64,000 nucleotides of DNA. It comes from Sphingomonas natans (lineage in GTDB: Bacteria; Pseudomonadota; Alphaproteobacteria; Sphingomonadales; Sphingomonadaceae). A program made the translations under genes and the position numbers. This document shows positions 9,309-18,132 of the stretch, piece by piece; within the stretch, counting starts at the first letter, position 1; each line of letters opens with the position of its first letter. The stretch is taken from assembly GCF_030546695.1 (NCBI RefSeq), contig NZ_JAUOTP010000006.1, forward strand, positions 62,001-126,000. The letters run 5' to 3'. The notes beneath the pieces are model-generated. The model saw only the letters and a list, made by a program, of their open reading frames with translations, was not told the origin of the DNA and did not search any database.

Positions 9309-10004
9309 TCACCCCGCCAGCGCTGCCCCAACCGCCGCCTCGGCATGCAGCGCGGTCGTGTCGAAGAGCGGCACCGCGCTGTCCTCGGGCCGCACAAGCA
9401 GCATGATCTCGGTGCAGCCGAGGATCACCGCCTCCGCCCCCGCCGCGACCAGCCGCGCGATCACCCCGCGATAGGCGTCGCGCGAGTCCGCGGTCACCTG
9501 TCCCGCGACCAGCTCGTCATAGATGATCCGATGGACCGTCGCGCGATCCGCGTCGCCCGGCACGATCACATTCAGGCCATGCCGCTCGGCCAGCCGCCCC
9601 TTGTAGAAATCCTGCTCCATCGTGAACGCGGTCCCGAGCAGCCCGATGGTGCGATACCCCGCCGCCTTGATCCGCTCGGCGGTCGGATCGGCGATATGCA
9701 ACAGCGGCACCCCGACCGCCGCCTGAACCTCGTCCGCCATGCGGTGCATCGTGTTCGTGCAGATCAGCAACACGTCCGCGCCCGCCGCTTCCAGCCGCCG
9801 CGCGGCATCGATCATCCGCACGCTCAGCCCCGCCCAGTCGCCGCGATGCTGGAGCGCCTCGATCTCGGAAAAATCGAACGACCACAGCAGGCACCGCGCC
9901 GACGCGGTCGGCCCCAGCCGATCGCGCACCCCCTGGTTGAGCAGCCGATAATATTCGGCCGAGCTTTCCCAGCTCATCCCCCCGATCAGCCCGATCATCC
10001 GCAT
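9309..10004 (-). CDS. Aspartate/glutamate racemase family protein
   Basis: Cofactor-independent amino-acid racemase of the Asp/Glu/hydantoin family, probably making a D-amino acid. The 231-residue product starts MIGLIGGMSWESSAEYY, a typical opening for the family. Two catalytic cysteines lie in the expected places, in ICTNTMH and in LGCTEIMLLV. The substrate cannot be decided from sequence. The gene follows the SDR gene with a 16 bp gap and probably shares its transcript, which begins at the MarR-GNAT gene. Confidence 0.9.
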   Translation of the reverse strand: MRMIGLIGGMSWESSAEYYRLLNQGVRDRLGPTASARCLLWSFDFSEIEALQHRGDWAGLSVRMIDAARRLEAAGADVLLICTNTMHRMADEVQAAVGVPLLHIADPTAERIKAAGYRTIGLLGTAFTMEQDFYKGRLAERHGLNVIVPGDADRATVHRIIYDELVAGQVTADSRDAYRGVIARLVAAGAEAVILGCTEIMLLVRPEDSAVPLFDTTALHAEAAVGAALAG

Positions 10005-10020
10005 ATCGTCACCCCCGGCC

Positions 10021-10737
10021 TCACCACGGCACCGTCCGCCCGAAGCGATCGAGATAGCGCAGGCCCGGCGCGCCCCGCTGCGCGATCAGCACGTCCACGA
10101 TCGCCGGCACGCTCTCCGCGATCGTATAAGGCGCGCCGTCGCCGCCGAGGTCGGTCCGGATCCAGCCCGGCGCCATCAGCACCATCGCCCGGCCCGTTCC
10201 CGCCTGCCGCGCCGCGAAGCTGCGCATCAGCATGTTGAGCGCCGCCTTGCTCGCGCGATACACGTCGCGCAGCCCCGTCTCGTTATTGGCGATGCTGCCC
10301 TGCCCCGACGACATCGCGCCGATCAGCCCGTCTTTGGCCACCAGATCCTGCAGCGCCTCGATCACGCGCATCGGGGCGAGCGCGTTGGTGAGCATCACGC
10401 GCACGAAATCGTCCTTTGCGACCGCGCCGACCGCGGCGACGGGATCCTGCGTCGTCGTGCCGGCATTGACGAACAGCAGATCGATCACCCGCCCCGCGAG
10501 CCGGTCGCGCAGCGCCGCGATCTGCTCCGCCTCGTCCATGTCGAGCGTCTCGATCTCGATTCGGCCGGCATGCGCGTCCGCCAGATCGTGCAGTGGGGTC
10601 CGCGCGCCGCCGCGCACCGTGCCGATCACGCGCCACCCCCTCCTCGCCCCAAATTCGGCGGCCATCGCGCAGCCGAGTCCGCGCGACGCGCCGACGATCA
10701 GGATGCAGGGGCTGGCATCGTTCGCACCGCTGGACAC
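10021..10737 (-). CDS. Short-chain dehydrogenase/reductase
   Basis: NAD(P)-dependent oxidoreductase with a Rossmann fold, 238 residues. Visible motifs are the nucleotide-binding VGASRGLGCAM, VNAG in the NNAG position, and the catalytic Ser with YRASK (YxxxK). The pattern resembles the C-factor/CsgA-like branch of the SDRs, and the substrate is unknown. A GTG start at 10737 is chosen because AAGGA lies 7 bp upstream and the next residues match a normal SDR N-terminus. It sits between the MarR-GNAT gene (40 bp upstream) and the racemase, in one apparent operon. Confidence 0.88.
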   Translation of the reverse strand: MSSGANDASPCILIVGASRGLGCAMAAEFGARRGWRVIGTVRGGARTPLHDLADAHAGRIEIETLDMDEAEQIAALRDRLAGRVIDLLFVNAGTTTQDPVAAVGAVAKDDFVRVMLTNALAPMRVIEALQDLVAKDGLIGAMSSGQGSIANNETGLRDVYRASKAALNMLMRSFAARQAGTGRAMVLMAPGWIRTDLGGDGAPYTIAESVPAIVDVLIAQRGAPGLRYLDRFGRTVPW

Positions 10738-10777
10738 TCTGATTTCCTTCAAGGCCGGATCGGCTTCGTGCCGCGCC

Positions 10778-11746
10778 TTATCGCCGCTTGTACAGCATCG
10801 CCACGTCGCACCGTTCATAGCCCGCGCCGAATTCGGCCATGATCCCCGCATCATGCGCGAAGCCGAGCTTTTCGTAGAGGTGGATCGCCGCCTCGGACTT
10901 GCGGTTGCTCAACAGGTACAGCCGCTCGATCCCCATCGCCTCGGCGCGCTCCAGCACCGCGCGCAGCAGGAACTCTCCGACCTTCAGCCCGCGCGCGCTT
11001 TCCAGCACGCCCATCTTGGTCAGCTCATATTGGTTCGGGCCGGTCGGCCGCAGCGCGCAGGCGCCGACGATGCCGAGCCCCGGCGCCTCGACGAACAGGA
11101 TCACCCCGCCTTTATCGATGATCCGTTCGCGCGGATGATCGAGCACGTCGATATCGGCCTGCTCCAGCCGGTACATCCGCTCGATCCACTGCGCGTTGAT
11201 CGTCCGGAAATGCGGCGCCAGTTCGTCGGAAAATTCGCGAATGACGAGACCGGCTCCAGCCAGCTCGGCCGCGCGCCGGTGCAGCGGTCGCGTCGCCAGC
11301 CTTGCCTCGATCGCGCTCAGGCTGCCCACGAACGATCCGGGCAGGTCGCCGAGCAGCTCCGCCACCGCCTGCTCGATCTGCGGCCACAAGGCGAGCTTGG
11401 CGCGCGCCAGCGCCGCCTGGCCCGCCGCGGTGAGCGCAACCGTCTTCTGGCGCTGGTCTTGCCCGCGCCGCGTCACTTCGACCATCCCCATCTCGACGAG
11501 CTTGGCGACATTGCGCGTGATCGCCGGCTGGCTCAACTGCGTCGCCTCGGTCAGTTCGCCGATCGTCGCTGCGCCATCCAGGTCGAGCGTCGCGAGCAAG
11601 GGATATTGGCTAGGCTGGATCGCGAGCCCCGCCTGCTCGCCGACCTTGACCACATCCGCCTGCATCCGCTCGGCCAGCCGCTTGAGCCGGCTCCCGAGAA
11701 ACAGATGTGTCCGCTCGCTCACGATATCGCGCATGATCACTTCCAT
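10778..11746 (-). CDS. Fused MarR-type HTH and GNAT acetyltransferase
   Basis: A 322-residue two-domain protein. Residues about 1-150 form a MarR winged helix (TIGELTEATQLSQPAITRNVAKL recognition region, then a basic wing with RRGQDQRQK). Residues about 165-322 form a GNAT domain ending YLLSNRKSEAAIHLYEKLGF, the acetyl-CoA-binding and dimer end of that fold. Such HTH-GNAT fusions are a known arrangement. The substrate is unknown. ATG codons at 11746 and 11734 are both possible starts. It heads the operon with the SDR and racemase genes and is divergent from a second GNAT gene. Confidence 0.88.
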   Translation of the reverse strand: MEVIMRDIVSERTHLFLGSRLKRLAERMQADVVKVGEQAGLAIQPSQYPLLATLDLDGAATIGELTEATQLSQPAITRNVAKLVEMGMVEVTRRGQDQRQKTVALTAAGQAALARAKLALWPQIEQAVAELLGDLPGSFVGSLSAIEARLATRPLHRRAAELAGAGLVIREFSDELAPHFRTINAQWIERMYRLEQADIDVLDHPRERIIDKGGVILFVEAPGLGIVGACALRPTGPNQYELTKMGVLESARGLKVGEFLLRAVLERAEAMGIERLYLLSNRKSEAAIHLYEKLGFAHDAGIMAEFGAGYERCDVAMLYKRR

Positions 11747-11832
11747 AGCATGTTATATGTCTGGCTATATGGATGTGCATATCCTCGTCAAGCATCTATG
11801 GCGCGGCGCGGAGACGCTGGCATAAGGCGCGC

Positions 11833-12351
11833 GTGACCGACTCGATCCTCCGCATCCGCCTCGCGGCCTTCCCGGACCTGCCCCATCTCCACCCCGTCAT
11901 CGAGCGCGCCTATCGCGGCGATGCCGCGCGCGGCGGTTGGACGCACGAGGCCGATCTGCTTGACGGTACGCGCACCGATCTCGCCACGCTCGCGGCGATC
12001 CTCGCTGCGCCCGGCGAACGGCTGCTCGTCGCCGAGCAGGGCGGCGCGATCATCGGCTGCGTCCAGGTCAGCGATCGCGGCTCGGGCATTGTCTATCTCG
12101 GTCTGCTCTGCATCGATCCGTCGCTCCAGGCCGCCGGCCTCGGCCGCCAGCTCATCGCCGCCGCCGAGGCGACCGCGCGCACCGCCTTCGCGGCCACCGT
12201 CGTGGAAATGACCGTCATCGACAGCCGCGCTGAACTGATCGCGTATTACGAGCGCCGCGGCTATCGCCCGACGGGCGAAAAGCGCCCCTTCCCGATCCCG
12301 CTCGATCCGCCCTTCTCGATGGTCGTGCTCGCCAAGGAGCTACAGACATGA
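11833..12351 (+). CDS. GNAT family N-acetyltransferase
   Basis: A 172-residue acetyl-CoA-dependent acyltransferase. The core beta strand YLGLLCIDPSLQAAGLGRQL includes the acyl-CoA pyrophosphate loop (Q-x-x-G-x-G/A type), and AYYERRGY is the usual C-terminal motif. A GTG start at 11833 is used: AAGG lies 7 bp upstream and the residues before it do not look like a GNAT N-terminus. The stop overlaps the next gene as ATGA. The substrate is not recognisable. Confidence 0.85.
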   Translation: MTDSILRIRLAAFPDLPHLHPVIERAYRGDAARGGWTHEADLLDGTRTDLATLAAILAAPGERLLVAEQGGAIIGCVQVSDRGSGIVYLGLLCIDPSLQAAGLGRQLIAAAEATARTAFAATVVEMTVIDSRAELIAYYERRGYRPTGEKRPFPIPLDPPFSMVVLAKELQT

Positions 12352-12761
12352 CAACGACCCCGTTCCGCAAGCTCGACGATGCGATCAGCGTTGCCGGCCA
12401 GATCCAGCCCTCCGACGTCGCCGAGGCCGCCGCCGCCGGCTATCGGCTGATCATCAACAACCGCCCCGAAGGCGAGGAGCCCGGCCAGCCCGCCGCCGCC
12501 GACATCGAGGCCGCCGCGCAGGCTGCGGGCCTGTCCTATGTCGCGATCCCCGTCTCGCCCGCCGGCATGCGCCCCGATCAGGTCGATGCGATGAAGGCGG
12601 CGCTGGAAGCCGCCGACGGCCCCGCCTTGGCCTTCTGCCGCTCAGGCACGCGCTCCACCTACCTCTGGGCACTTTCCCGCGCCGAACTCGGCGATGCGCC
12701 GGCGGAGCTCGTCGAAAAGGCCGACGCGCAGGGCTACAACGTCAGGCCGCTGTTCGGCTGA
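12348..12761 (+). CDS. DUF442 / TIGR01244 phosphatase-like protein
   Basis: A 137-residue protein of the beta-lactamase-hydrolase-like phosphatase (Blh) or TIGR01244 family. The active-site-like loop is AFCRSGTRSTYLW, a Cx5R signature shared with tyrosine phosphatase-fold proteins. The N-terminus has GQIQPSDVAEAAAAGYRLI and NNRPEGEE, both typical. In other bacteria these proteins are linked to persulfide or sulfide metabolism when fused to an MBL domain, but here the domain stands alone. It is translationally coupled to the upstream GNAT gene by an ATGA overlap. Confidence 0.85.
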   Translation: MTTTPFRKLDDAISVAGQIQPSDVAEAAAAGYRLIINNRPEGEEPGQPAAADIEAAAQAAGLSYVAIPVSPAGMRPDQVDAMKAALEAADGPALAFCRSGTRSTYLWALSRAELGDAPAELVEKADAQGYNVRPLFG

Positions 12762-12804
12762 ATGCCTCGACGTAGGTCCGCGGCTGCAAAAATCAGATTG
12801 TTCG

Positions 12805-12868
12805 CGCGGAGGCGCGGAGAGAAGAAGGCGCGTCGCCGGTTCTTCTTCTTCCTCTCCGCGCCTCCGCG
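12805..12868. repeat. Long inverted repeat between convergent genes
   Basis: The left arm begins CGCGGAGGCGCGGAGAG (12805 on) and the right arm ends CTCTCCGCGCCTCCGCG (12868). Together they make about 23 paired bases with one bulge and a loop of about 17 bases. It sits between the convergent DUF442 and zapE genes and may act as a bidirectional transcription barrier. It resembles a widespread CTCCGCG-type intergenic palindrome. Confidence 0.75.
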
Positions 12869-12912
12869 TCTCCGCGTGAACCACTCTTCTTCCGAATAAG
12901 GCGGAACGGCGT

Positions 12913-14061
12913 TTACCGCGCCGCCGGCTCCACCGGCCCGGTCTCCGCCGCATCCGCCACGCCATGCCCGCGCGCCAGATATTCGGCCGACTGCATCTCC
13001 ATCAGCCGCGACACGGTCCGCTCGAATTCGAACGCATCGTCCCCCGCCGGATACAGATCCTCGGCTGCGGCCGCGGCGGTCGCGAGCAGTTTCACGCCAT
13101 GCTCGTACAGCGCATCGATCAGCACCTTGAAGCGCGCCGCCTCGTTGCGCTTCTCGGTGCCCAGCAGGGGAATGCCGACGATGATCACCGTGTGGAAGGT
13201 GCGCGCGATCGCCAGATAATCGGCCGCGCCCCGCGCCTCGCCGCACAGCCGCTTGAACGAGAAGACCGCCACGCCTTTCAGCGCCTTGGGCACGTGCAGC
13301 GTCCGCCCGCCCTGCACCGCCAGATCGCAGGACGGCACGTGCGCGCGGTCCTCGGGCGGATAATCGGTCAGGCGGAAGAAGGAGCGGCTCACCGCCTGCG
13401 TCGCGGCATCGCCGAGCGGCATATACCAGGTCGGGAAGCCCGCAAGCCGCTCCAGCCGGTAGTCGGTCGGCCCGTCCAGCGTCATCACGTCCAGCCGCGC
13501 CTCCAGCAAAGCGATGAAGGGCAGGAACAGCTGGCGGTTGAGTCCGTCCTTGTAGAGCTCGCCCGGCGCGCGGTTCGATGTCGTCACCACCACGGTGCCG
13601 CGATCGATCAGCGCCGCGAACAACCGGCTCATGATCGCCGCATCCGCCATGTTGTTGACGACCATCTCGTCGAAGCAGAGCAGTTTCGCCTCGCCCGCCA
13701 GCGCGTCGGCGACGGGCGGGATCGGATCGCCCTTTTCCTTCACGCGCTCGCGGCGCAGGCGATCATGCACCTCCAGCATGAATTCGTGAAAATGGACCCG
13801 CCGCTTGGGCGTCACCGCCGCGCACTCGTAGAACAGGTCCATCAGCATCGATTTGCCGCGCCCGACCCCGCCCCATACATAGAGCCCGCGCGGCACCTTC
13901 GCTTTGCGACCGATCCATTTGCTCAGGAAGCCACCGCTTTCAGGCACGGCGAGTTCGTCGGCGAGCGCGGCCAGCCGGCGGACGACGCGCTCCTGGTCGG
14001 GGTCGGCCTTCAGCTCGCCCCCGGCGATCATCGCCCGATATCGTGCGATCAGCTCGCTCAC
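12913..14061 (-). CDS. zapE: Cell division protein ZapE (AFG1-like ATPase)
   Basis: P-loop ATPase of the AFG1/ZapE family. In E. coli ZapE modulates the FtsZ ring, and mitochondrial Afg1 helps turn over respiratory subunits. The 382-residue product has Walker A GGVGRGKSMLMD, Walker B LLCFDEMVV, and the conserved VVVTTSNRAPGELYKDGLNR region. The GTG at 14061 overlaps the stop of the thioesterase gene as GTGA and is taken as start. It ends the operon sdhB-thioesterase-zapE. Linkage to a respiratory gene fits the Afg1 role but is only suggestive. Confidence 0.93.
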   Translation of the reverse strand: MSELIARYRAMIAGGELKADPDQERVVRRLAALADELAVPESGGFLSKWIGRKAKVPRGLYVWGGVGRGKSMLMDLFYECAAVTPKRRVHFHEFMLEVHDRLRRERVKEKGDPIPPVADALAGEAKLLCFDEMVVNNMADAAIMSRLFAALIDRGTVVVTTSNRAPGELYKDGLNRQLFLPFIALLEARLDVMTLDGPTDYRLERLAGFPTWYMPLGDAATQAVSRSFFRLTDYPPEDRAHVPSCDLAVQGGRTLHVPKALKGVAVFSFKRLCGEARGAADYLAIARTFHTVIIVGIPLLGTEKRNEAARFKVLIDALYEHGVKLLATAAAAAEDLYPAGDDAFEFERTVSRLMEMQSAEYLARGHGVADAAETGPVEPAAR

Positions 14062-14522
14062 TGCGCCGGGGTCAGCTTCCGGAAGGTGCCCGCGGTCGTC
14101 GCAACGATTCCGCCGTCCTGCTCCATCGTGCCGCGCGCGAATAGCAGCCGCTTGGTCTCGCGCACCCGCTCGACGATCAGGTCCAGCGGCTGACCGATGA
14201 TGCCGCTGGAGACGAACTGCATCTGCAGGTCGATCGTCACCCCCCCGTCGGGCACGCCGCCCAGCGCGCGCACGCCCGCGACCAGCCCGACATCGGCGAG
14301 CATCAGCAGCGCGCCGCCGTGGATCACGTTCAGGCTGTTGCTGTGGCGATGCTCGGGCCACATCCGCACCCGCGCGATCCGCTCGCTTTCGGCGCGCACG
14401 ATCGTCTTGCCGAGGATGCCGTTGAAGCGCGTGCCGTCCACCGGCGCCCACACGTCCCAGCCGGGATTGTCCGGATCCGGGGCATGCGCGAACGAGCCGC
14501 CGGCGACCGGCGTCCAGCTCAG
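14058..14522 (-). CDS. PaaI-type hotdog thioesterase
   Basis: An acyl-CoA thioesterase-like hotdog protein, 154 residues as drawn. The core [15 protein letters not shown] matches the PaaI/YbgC active-site helix (HGG with a downstream acid), and the strand [13 protein letters not shown] follows. No ATG, GTG or TTG lies near the expected N-terminus. A CTG at 14522 overlaps the sdhB stop as CTGA with GGAG 8-10 bp upstream, and is used here. A GTG near 14453 would give a shorter but still complete hotdog core. Its physiological acyl-CoA is unknown. Confidence 0.8.
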   Translation of the reverse strand: MSWTPVAGGSFAHAPDPDNPGWDVWAPVDGTRFNGILGKTIVRAESERIARVRMWPEHRHSNSLNVIHGGALLMLADVGLVAGVRALGGVPDGGVTIDLQMQFVSSGIIGQPLDLIVERVRETKRLLFARGTMEQDGGIVATTAGTFRKLTPAQ

Positions 14523-15301
14523 AGCTGGCGCTCCACTTCCATCTTCTTGATCTCGGCGATCGCGCGCGCCGGGCTCAGGCCCTTGGGGCAGACGTTCGCG
14601 CAGTTCATGATCGTGTGGCAGCGATAGAGGCGGAACGGATCCTCCAGCTCGTCGAGCCGCTCGCCGGTCATCTCGTCGCGGCTGTCGGCCAGCCAGCGAT
14701 AGGCCTGCAACAGGATCGCCGGGCCGAGGAACTTGTCGCTGTTCCACCAATAGCTCGGGCACGAGGTCGAGCAGCAGGCGCACAGGATGCACTCGTAGAG
14801 CCCGTCGAGCTTCGCGCGATCCGCCGGCGACTGCAGCCGCTCCTTGCCCGAAGGCGGCGGCGTCACCGTCTGCAGCCAGGGCTGGATCGACGAATATTGC
14901 GCGTAGAAATGCGTGAAATCGGGGACGAGATCCTTGATCACGTCCATGTGCGGCAGCGGCGTGATCCGCACCTCGCCCTTGCAATCCTCGATCGCGGTCG
15001 TGCAGGCGAGCCCGTTGCGGCCGTCGATGTTCATCGAGCAGGATCCGCAGATGCCCTCGCGGCACGAGCGGCGGAAGGTCAGCGAACTGTCGACCTCGTT
15101 CTTGATCTTGATGAGCGCGTCGAGGACCATCGGGCCGGTTTCGGCGAGATCGATCTCGAACGTGTCGTAGCGGGGATTCTCGCCGGAGTCGGGATCGTAG
15201 CGATAGACCTTGAAGCTGCGCGGTTTCGCCGGGGCACCCTCGGCCTTGTGCGCCTTGCCCTTCTTGACGACGCTGTTCTTGGGGAGCGCGAATTCGGCCA
15301 T
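14519..15301 (-). CDS. sdhB: Succinate dehydrogenase iron-sulfur subunit
   Basis: The Fe-S subunit of complex II, passing electrons from the flavoprotein to quinone on the inner membrane. The 260 residues hold all ligands: C80, C85, C88 and C100 for the 2Fe-2S cluster, C171, C174, C177 for the 4Fe-4S cluster, and C181, C228, C234, C238 shared between the 4Fe-4S and 3Fe-4S sites. The basic N-terminal extension of about 25 residues is longer than in E. coli. sdhC, sdhD and sdhA are not in this window, so the gene is separated from its partners here. Confidence 0.96.
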   Translation of the reverse strand: MAEFALPKNSVVKKGKAHKAEGAPAKPRSFKVYRYDPDSGENPRYDTFEIDLAETGPMVLDALIKIKNEVDSSLTFRRSCREGICGSCSMNIDGRNGLACTTAIEDCKGEVRITPLPHMDVIKDLVPDFTHFYAQYSSIQPWLQTVTPPPSGKERLQSPADRAKLDGLYECILCACCSTSCPSYWWNSDKFLGPAILLQAYRWLADSRDEMTGERLDELEDPFRLYRCHTIMNCANVCPKGLSPARAIAEIKKMEVERQL

Positions 15302-15615
15302 GCGTGATCCTTCCGTTGGGAGGCCGATAGCCGCTGGGGCCGCTCACGAAAAGCCCCGCATCGCTGCGGCGCATCATAAGCTGTCGGCACAAAGAAATCG
15401 AAGCTAGTTCTTCGCGTCGCGCATCGATTCCGCATAATACGTCATATGATTGACGGATAGCTTCGATATACGGCCGTAATGGTTGTGGATATGCCGCGAG
15501 CCGCCTGCTATGGTAGGCGTGCGGGCCGTGGTGCGGCTTCGCATCCGAAAGCCGGGGTGGCGAAGGGCGCGCCGCGCCCGTAAGGCACCGCCATTCCGAA
15601 TCGAAACCGGGGGAA
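15302..15615. other. Intergenic region between divergent sdhB and rpiB
   Basis: The 314 bases contain no ORF with a credible product. The segment 15395-15500 is less GC-rich than its surroundings and probably carries the divergent promoters. No riboswitch or tRNA was recognised. Confidence 0.5.
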
Positions 15616-16086
15616 ATGCTCTTGTCGATGCGCGTCGCCATCGCATCCGATCACGCCGCGATTGCGCTCAAGGCCGCGCTCGTGGCATGGTTGCCCGCGC
15701 AGGACGTCTCCGTCGAGGATCTCGGCCCCTTCGATACTTCTTCCGTCGATTATCCCGATTACGGCTATCGCCTCGCCCGTGCGATCGCGGAGGGCCGCGC
15801 CGATCGTGGCATCGCGCTCTGCGGTTCGGGCATCGGCATCTCGATCGCGGTCAACCGCAACCCGGCCGCGCGCTGCGCGCTCGTCTCCGAGCCGCTCTCC
15901 GCCGCGCTTGCCCGCCAGCATAACGACGCCAACGTCATCGCGCTCGGCGCGCGCCTGATCGGCGAGGAAATGGCCAAGGCCTGCGTCGCCGCCTTCCTCA
16001 ATACCCCCTTCGAGGGCGACCGGCATGCACGCCGCGTCGCCATGCTCGCCAGCCCGGAGCTCGTCTCCCAACCCCCCGAGGCCTGA
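15616..16086 (+). CDS. rpiB: Ribose-5-phosphate isomerase B
   Basis: Interconverts ribose 5-phosphate and ribulose 5-phosphate. The 156-residue product has the LacAB/RpiB signature: MRVAIASDHAAIALK at the N-terminus and the catalytic Cys in GIALCGSGIGISIAVN, followed by RQHNDANVIALGARLIG. ATG codons at 15616 and 15628 are both usable. The first lies directly after GGGGGAA and is drawn. The gene ends 6 bp before glyA, a pairing often seen in alphaproteobacteria, and the two are probably co-transcribed with nrdR. Confidence 0.95.
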   Translation: MLLSMRVAIASDHAAIALKAALVAWLPAQDVSVEDLGPFDTSSVDYPDYGYRLARAIAEGRADRGIALCGSGIGISIAVNRNPAARCALVSEPLSAALARQHNDANVIALGARLIGEEMAKACVAAFLNTPFEGDRHARRVAMLASPELVSQPPEA

Positions 16087-16092
16087 ACACCC

Positions 16093-17403
16093 ATGAGCAC
16101 CCAGCCCGCATCCGTCTCCGTCCAGCCCGACGGCTATTTCACCCAGTCGCTCAAGGACAAGGATCCTGCCGTATTCGGCGGCATCAGCCAAGAAATCACG
16201 CGCGAGAAGAAGCAGATCGAGCTGATCGCGTCCGAGAATATCGTCTCGAAGGCGGTGCTCGAGGCGCAGGGCTCGGTCTTCACCAACAAATATGCCGAAG
16301 GCTATCCCGGCAAGCGTTATTATCAGGGCTGCCACCCGTCCGACGTCGTCGAGCAGCTCGCGATCGATCGCGCCAAGGAGCTGTTCGGCTGCGGCTTCGT
16401 CAACGTCCAGCCGCATTCGGGCGCGCAGGCCAATGGCGCGGTGATGCTCGCGCTCACCAAGCCCGGCGACACGATCCTCGGCATGAGCCTCGATGCCGGC
16501 GGCCACCTCACGCACGGCGCGCGCCCGGCCATGTCGGGCAAGTGGTTCAATGCGATCCAGTATGGCGTCACCCGCGACACGCACCTGATCGATTATGATC
16601 AGGTCGAGGCGCTCGCCCGCGAGAACAAGCCCAAGCTAATCATCGCCGGCGGCTCGGCCTATCCGCGCCATATCGATTTCGCCCGCTTCCGCGCGATCGC
16701 GGACGAGGTCGGCGCGATCTTCATGGTCGATATGGCGCATTTCGCGGGCCTCGTCGCCGGCGGCACGCACCCGACCCCGTTCGGCCACGCGCATGTCGTG
16801 ACCACGACCACGCACAAGACGCTGCGCGGCCCGCGCGGCGGCATGGTCCTCACCGATGACGAAGCGATCGCCAAGAAGATCAATTCGGCCGTCTTCCCGG
16901 GCCTGCAGGGCGGCCCGCTGATGCACGTCGTCGCCGCCAAGGCGGTCGCGTTCGGCGAGGCGCTCCAGCCCGATTTCAAGAACTATGCCGCCGCCGTCAT
17001 CGCCAACGCGCAGGCGCTCGCCGCCCGCCTCAAGGCACGCGGCGCCGAGATCGTCTCGGGCGGCACCGACACGCACCTCGCGCTGGTCGATCTCTCGCCG
17101 CTGGGCGTCACCGGCAAGGATGCCGACGAGGCACTCGAGCGTTCGGGCATCACCTGCAACAAGAACGGCATCCCCTTCGATCCGCTCCCCCCGGTCAAGA
17201 CGTCGGGCATCCGCGTCGGCTCGCCCGCGGGCACGACGCGCGGCTTCGGCGTGGCCGAATTCGAGGAGATCGGCGACATGATCGCCGACGTGCTCGATGG
17301 CCTGCGCAAGAATGGCGAACAAGGCGACGCGCAGGTGGAGCAGGCCGTCAAGACGCGCGTCGAAGCCCTGTGCGACCGCTTCCCGATCTACCCGGAGCTG
17401 TAA
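16093..17403 (+). CDS. glyA: Serine hydroxymethyltransferase
   Basis: PLP enzyme converting serine and tetrahydrofolate to glycine and methylene-tetrahydrofolate in the cytosol. The 436-residue length is normal. The PLP lysine is in [14 protein letters not shown] (about residue 241), and the N-terminus carries [11 protein letters not shown] and [13 protein letters not shown], both diagnostic. It follows rpiB closely. The downstream gap to nrdR is filled by a complete family 1 palindrome that may attenuate or stabilise the message. Confidence 0.98.
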   Translation: MSTQPASVSVQPDGYFTQSLKDKDPAVFGGISQEITREKKQIELIASENIVSKAVLEAQGSVFTNKYAEGYPGKRYYQGCHPSDVVEQLAIDRAKELFGCGFVNVQPHSGAQANGAVMLALTKPGDTILGMSLDAGGHLTHGARPAMSGKWFNAIQYGVTRDTHLIDYDQVEALARENKPKLIIAGGSAYPRHIDFARFRAIADEVGAIFMVDMAHFAGLVAGGTHPTPFGHAHVVTTTTHKTLRGPRGGMVLTDDEAIAKKINSAVFPGLQGGPLMHVVAAKAVAFGEALQPDFKNYAAAVIANAQALAARLKARGAEIVSGGTDTHLALVDLSPLGVTGKDADEALERSGITCNKNGIPFDPLPPVKTSGIRVGSPAGTTRGFGVAEFEEIGDMIADVLDGLRKNGEQGDAQVEQAVKTRVEALCDRFPIYPEL

Positions 17404-17447
17404 GGCACACCGCCTTCAGGCACCTTATATCCGTTCCAGCCCTTTAC

Positions 17448-17565
17448 CCGCTCATCCTGAGGAGCCATTGAGCTTGCCGAAATGGCGTCTCGAAGGACAT
17501 GCACCACGGTGCGGATCCTTCGAGACAGGACTTCGACAAGCTCAGTCCTTCCTCAGGATGAGCGG
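17448..17565. repeat. Complete palindromic repeat, family 1
   Basis: An inverted pair of about 50-bp arms around CACCACGGTG. The outer ends read CCGCTCATCCTGAGGAG and the complementary CCTCAGGATGAGCGG. It lies between glyA and nrdR, ending 15 bp before the nrdR start. Confidence 0.88.
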
Positions 17566-17580
17566 TGGGTATGGAATTCG

Positions 17581-18042
17581 ATGCGCTGCCCCTTCTGCGG
17601 ACACTCCGATAGCCAGGTGAAGGACAGCCGCCCCGCGGAAGACGGGGCGGCGATCCGTCGCCGGCGCCAGTGCGAGAGCTGCGACGCGCGCTTCTCCACC
17701 TTCGAGCGCGTCCAGCTGCGCGAGTTGACCGTCGTCAAGAAGGACGCGCAGCGCCAGCCCTTCGACCGCTCCAAGCTGGAACGCGCCATCGAGACCGCCG
17801 CGCGCAAGCGCCCGATCGCGCCCGAGGAGATCGAACGCCTCGTCAGCCGCATCCAGCGCCAGTTCGAGACGAGCGGCGACAGCGAAGTCTCGGCGACGCG
17901 CATCGGCGAGGCGGTCATGGAAGGGCTCAAGCGCCTCGACAGCGTCGCCTATATCCGCTTCGCCAGCGTCTATAAGGACTTCCGCGAAGCCAAGGATTTC
18001 GAGGACTTCGTCGGCGCGGTACAGGCGGCGCGGGAGGAATAG
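17581..18042 (+). CDS. nrdR: Transcriptional repressor NrdR
   Basis: ATP/dATP-sensing repressor of ribonucleotide reductase genes, 153 residues. The N-terminal zinc ribbon is complete (MRCPFCGH and [14 protein letters not shown]), and the ATP-cone domain follows ([20 protein letters not shown] to about residue 135). The start is fixed by the zinc ribbon, which always opens the protein. It acts at NrdR boxes elsewhere, and none were seen in this window. It is downstream of glyA and upstream of the GIY-YIG/methyltransferase gene, with family 1 repeats on both sides. Confidence 0.97.
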   Translation: MRCPFCGHSDSQVKDSRPAEDGAAIRRRRQCESCDARFSTFERVQLRELTVVKKDAQRQPFDRSKLERAIETAARKRPIAPEEIERLVSRIQRQFETSGDSEVSATRIGEAVMEGLKRLDSVAYIRFASVYKDFREAKDFEDFVGAVQAAREE

Positions 18043-18076
18043 GCGCCCCCTGCCCCACCCCCCACAACTCCTCCTC

Positions 18077-18127
18077 CCGCTCATCCTGAGTAGAGACTGA
18101 GCCCGGCGAAGGCTCGTATCGAAGGAC
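18077..18127 (+). repeat. Half copy of family 1 repeat, forward
   Basis: Begins CCGCTCATCCTGAG and ends GAAGGAC, 5 bp before the GIY-YIG start codon. It is in inverted orientation relative to the copy at 18409-18459, so the two bracket the GIY-YIG coding segment. Confidence 0.85.
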
Positions 18128-18132
18128 AGGCC

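Noticed and set aside
11755-11782. Possible MarR operator with ATATG and CATAT arms upstream of the MarR-GNAT gene
   Set aside because: The arms are only five bases, the spacer is 18 bases and the segment is simply AT-rich compared with its surroundings, so chance cannot be excluded.
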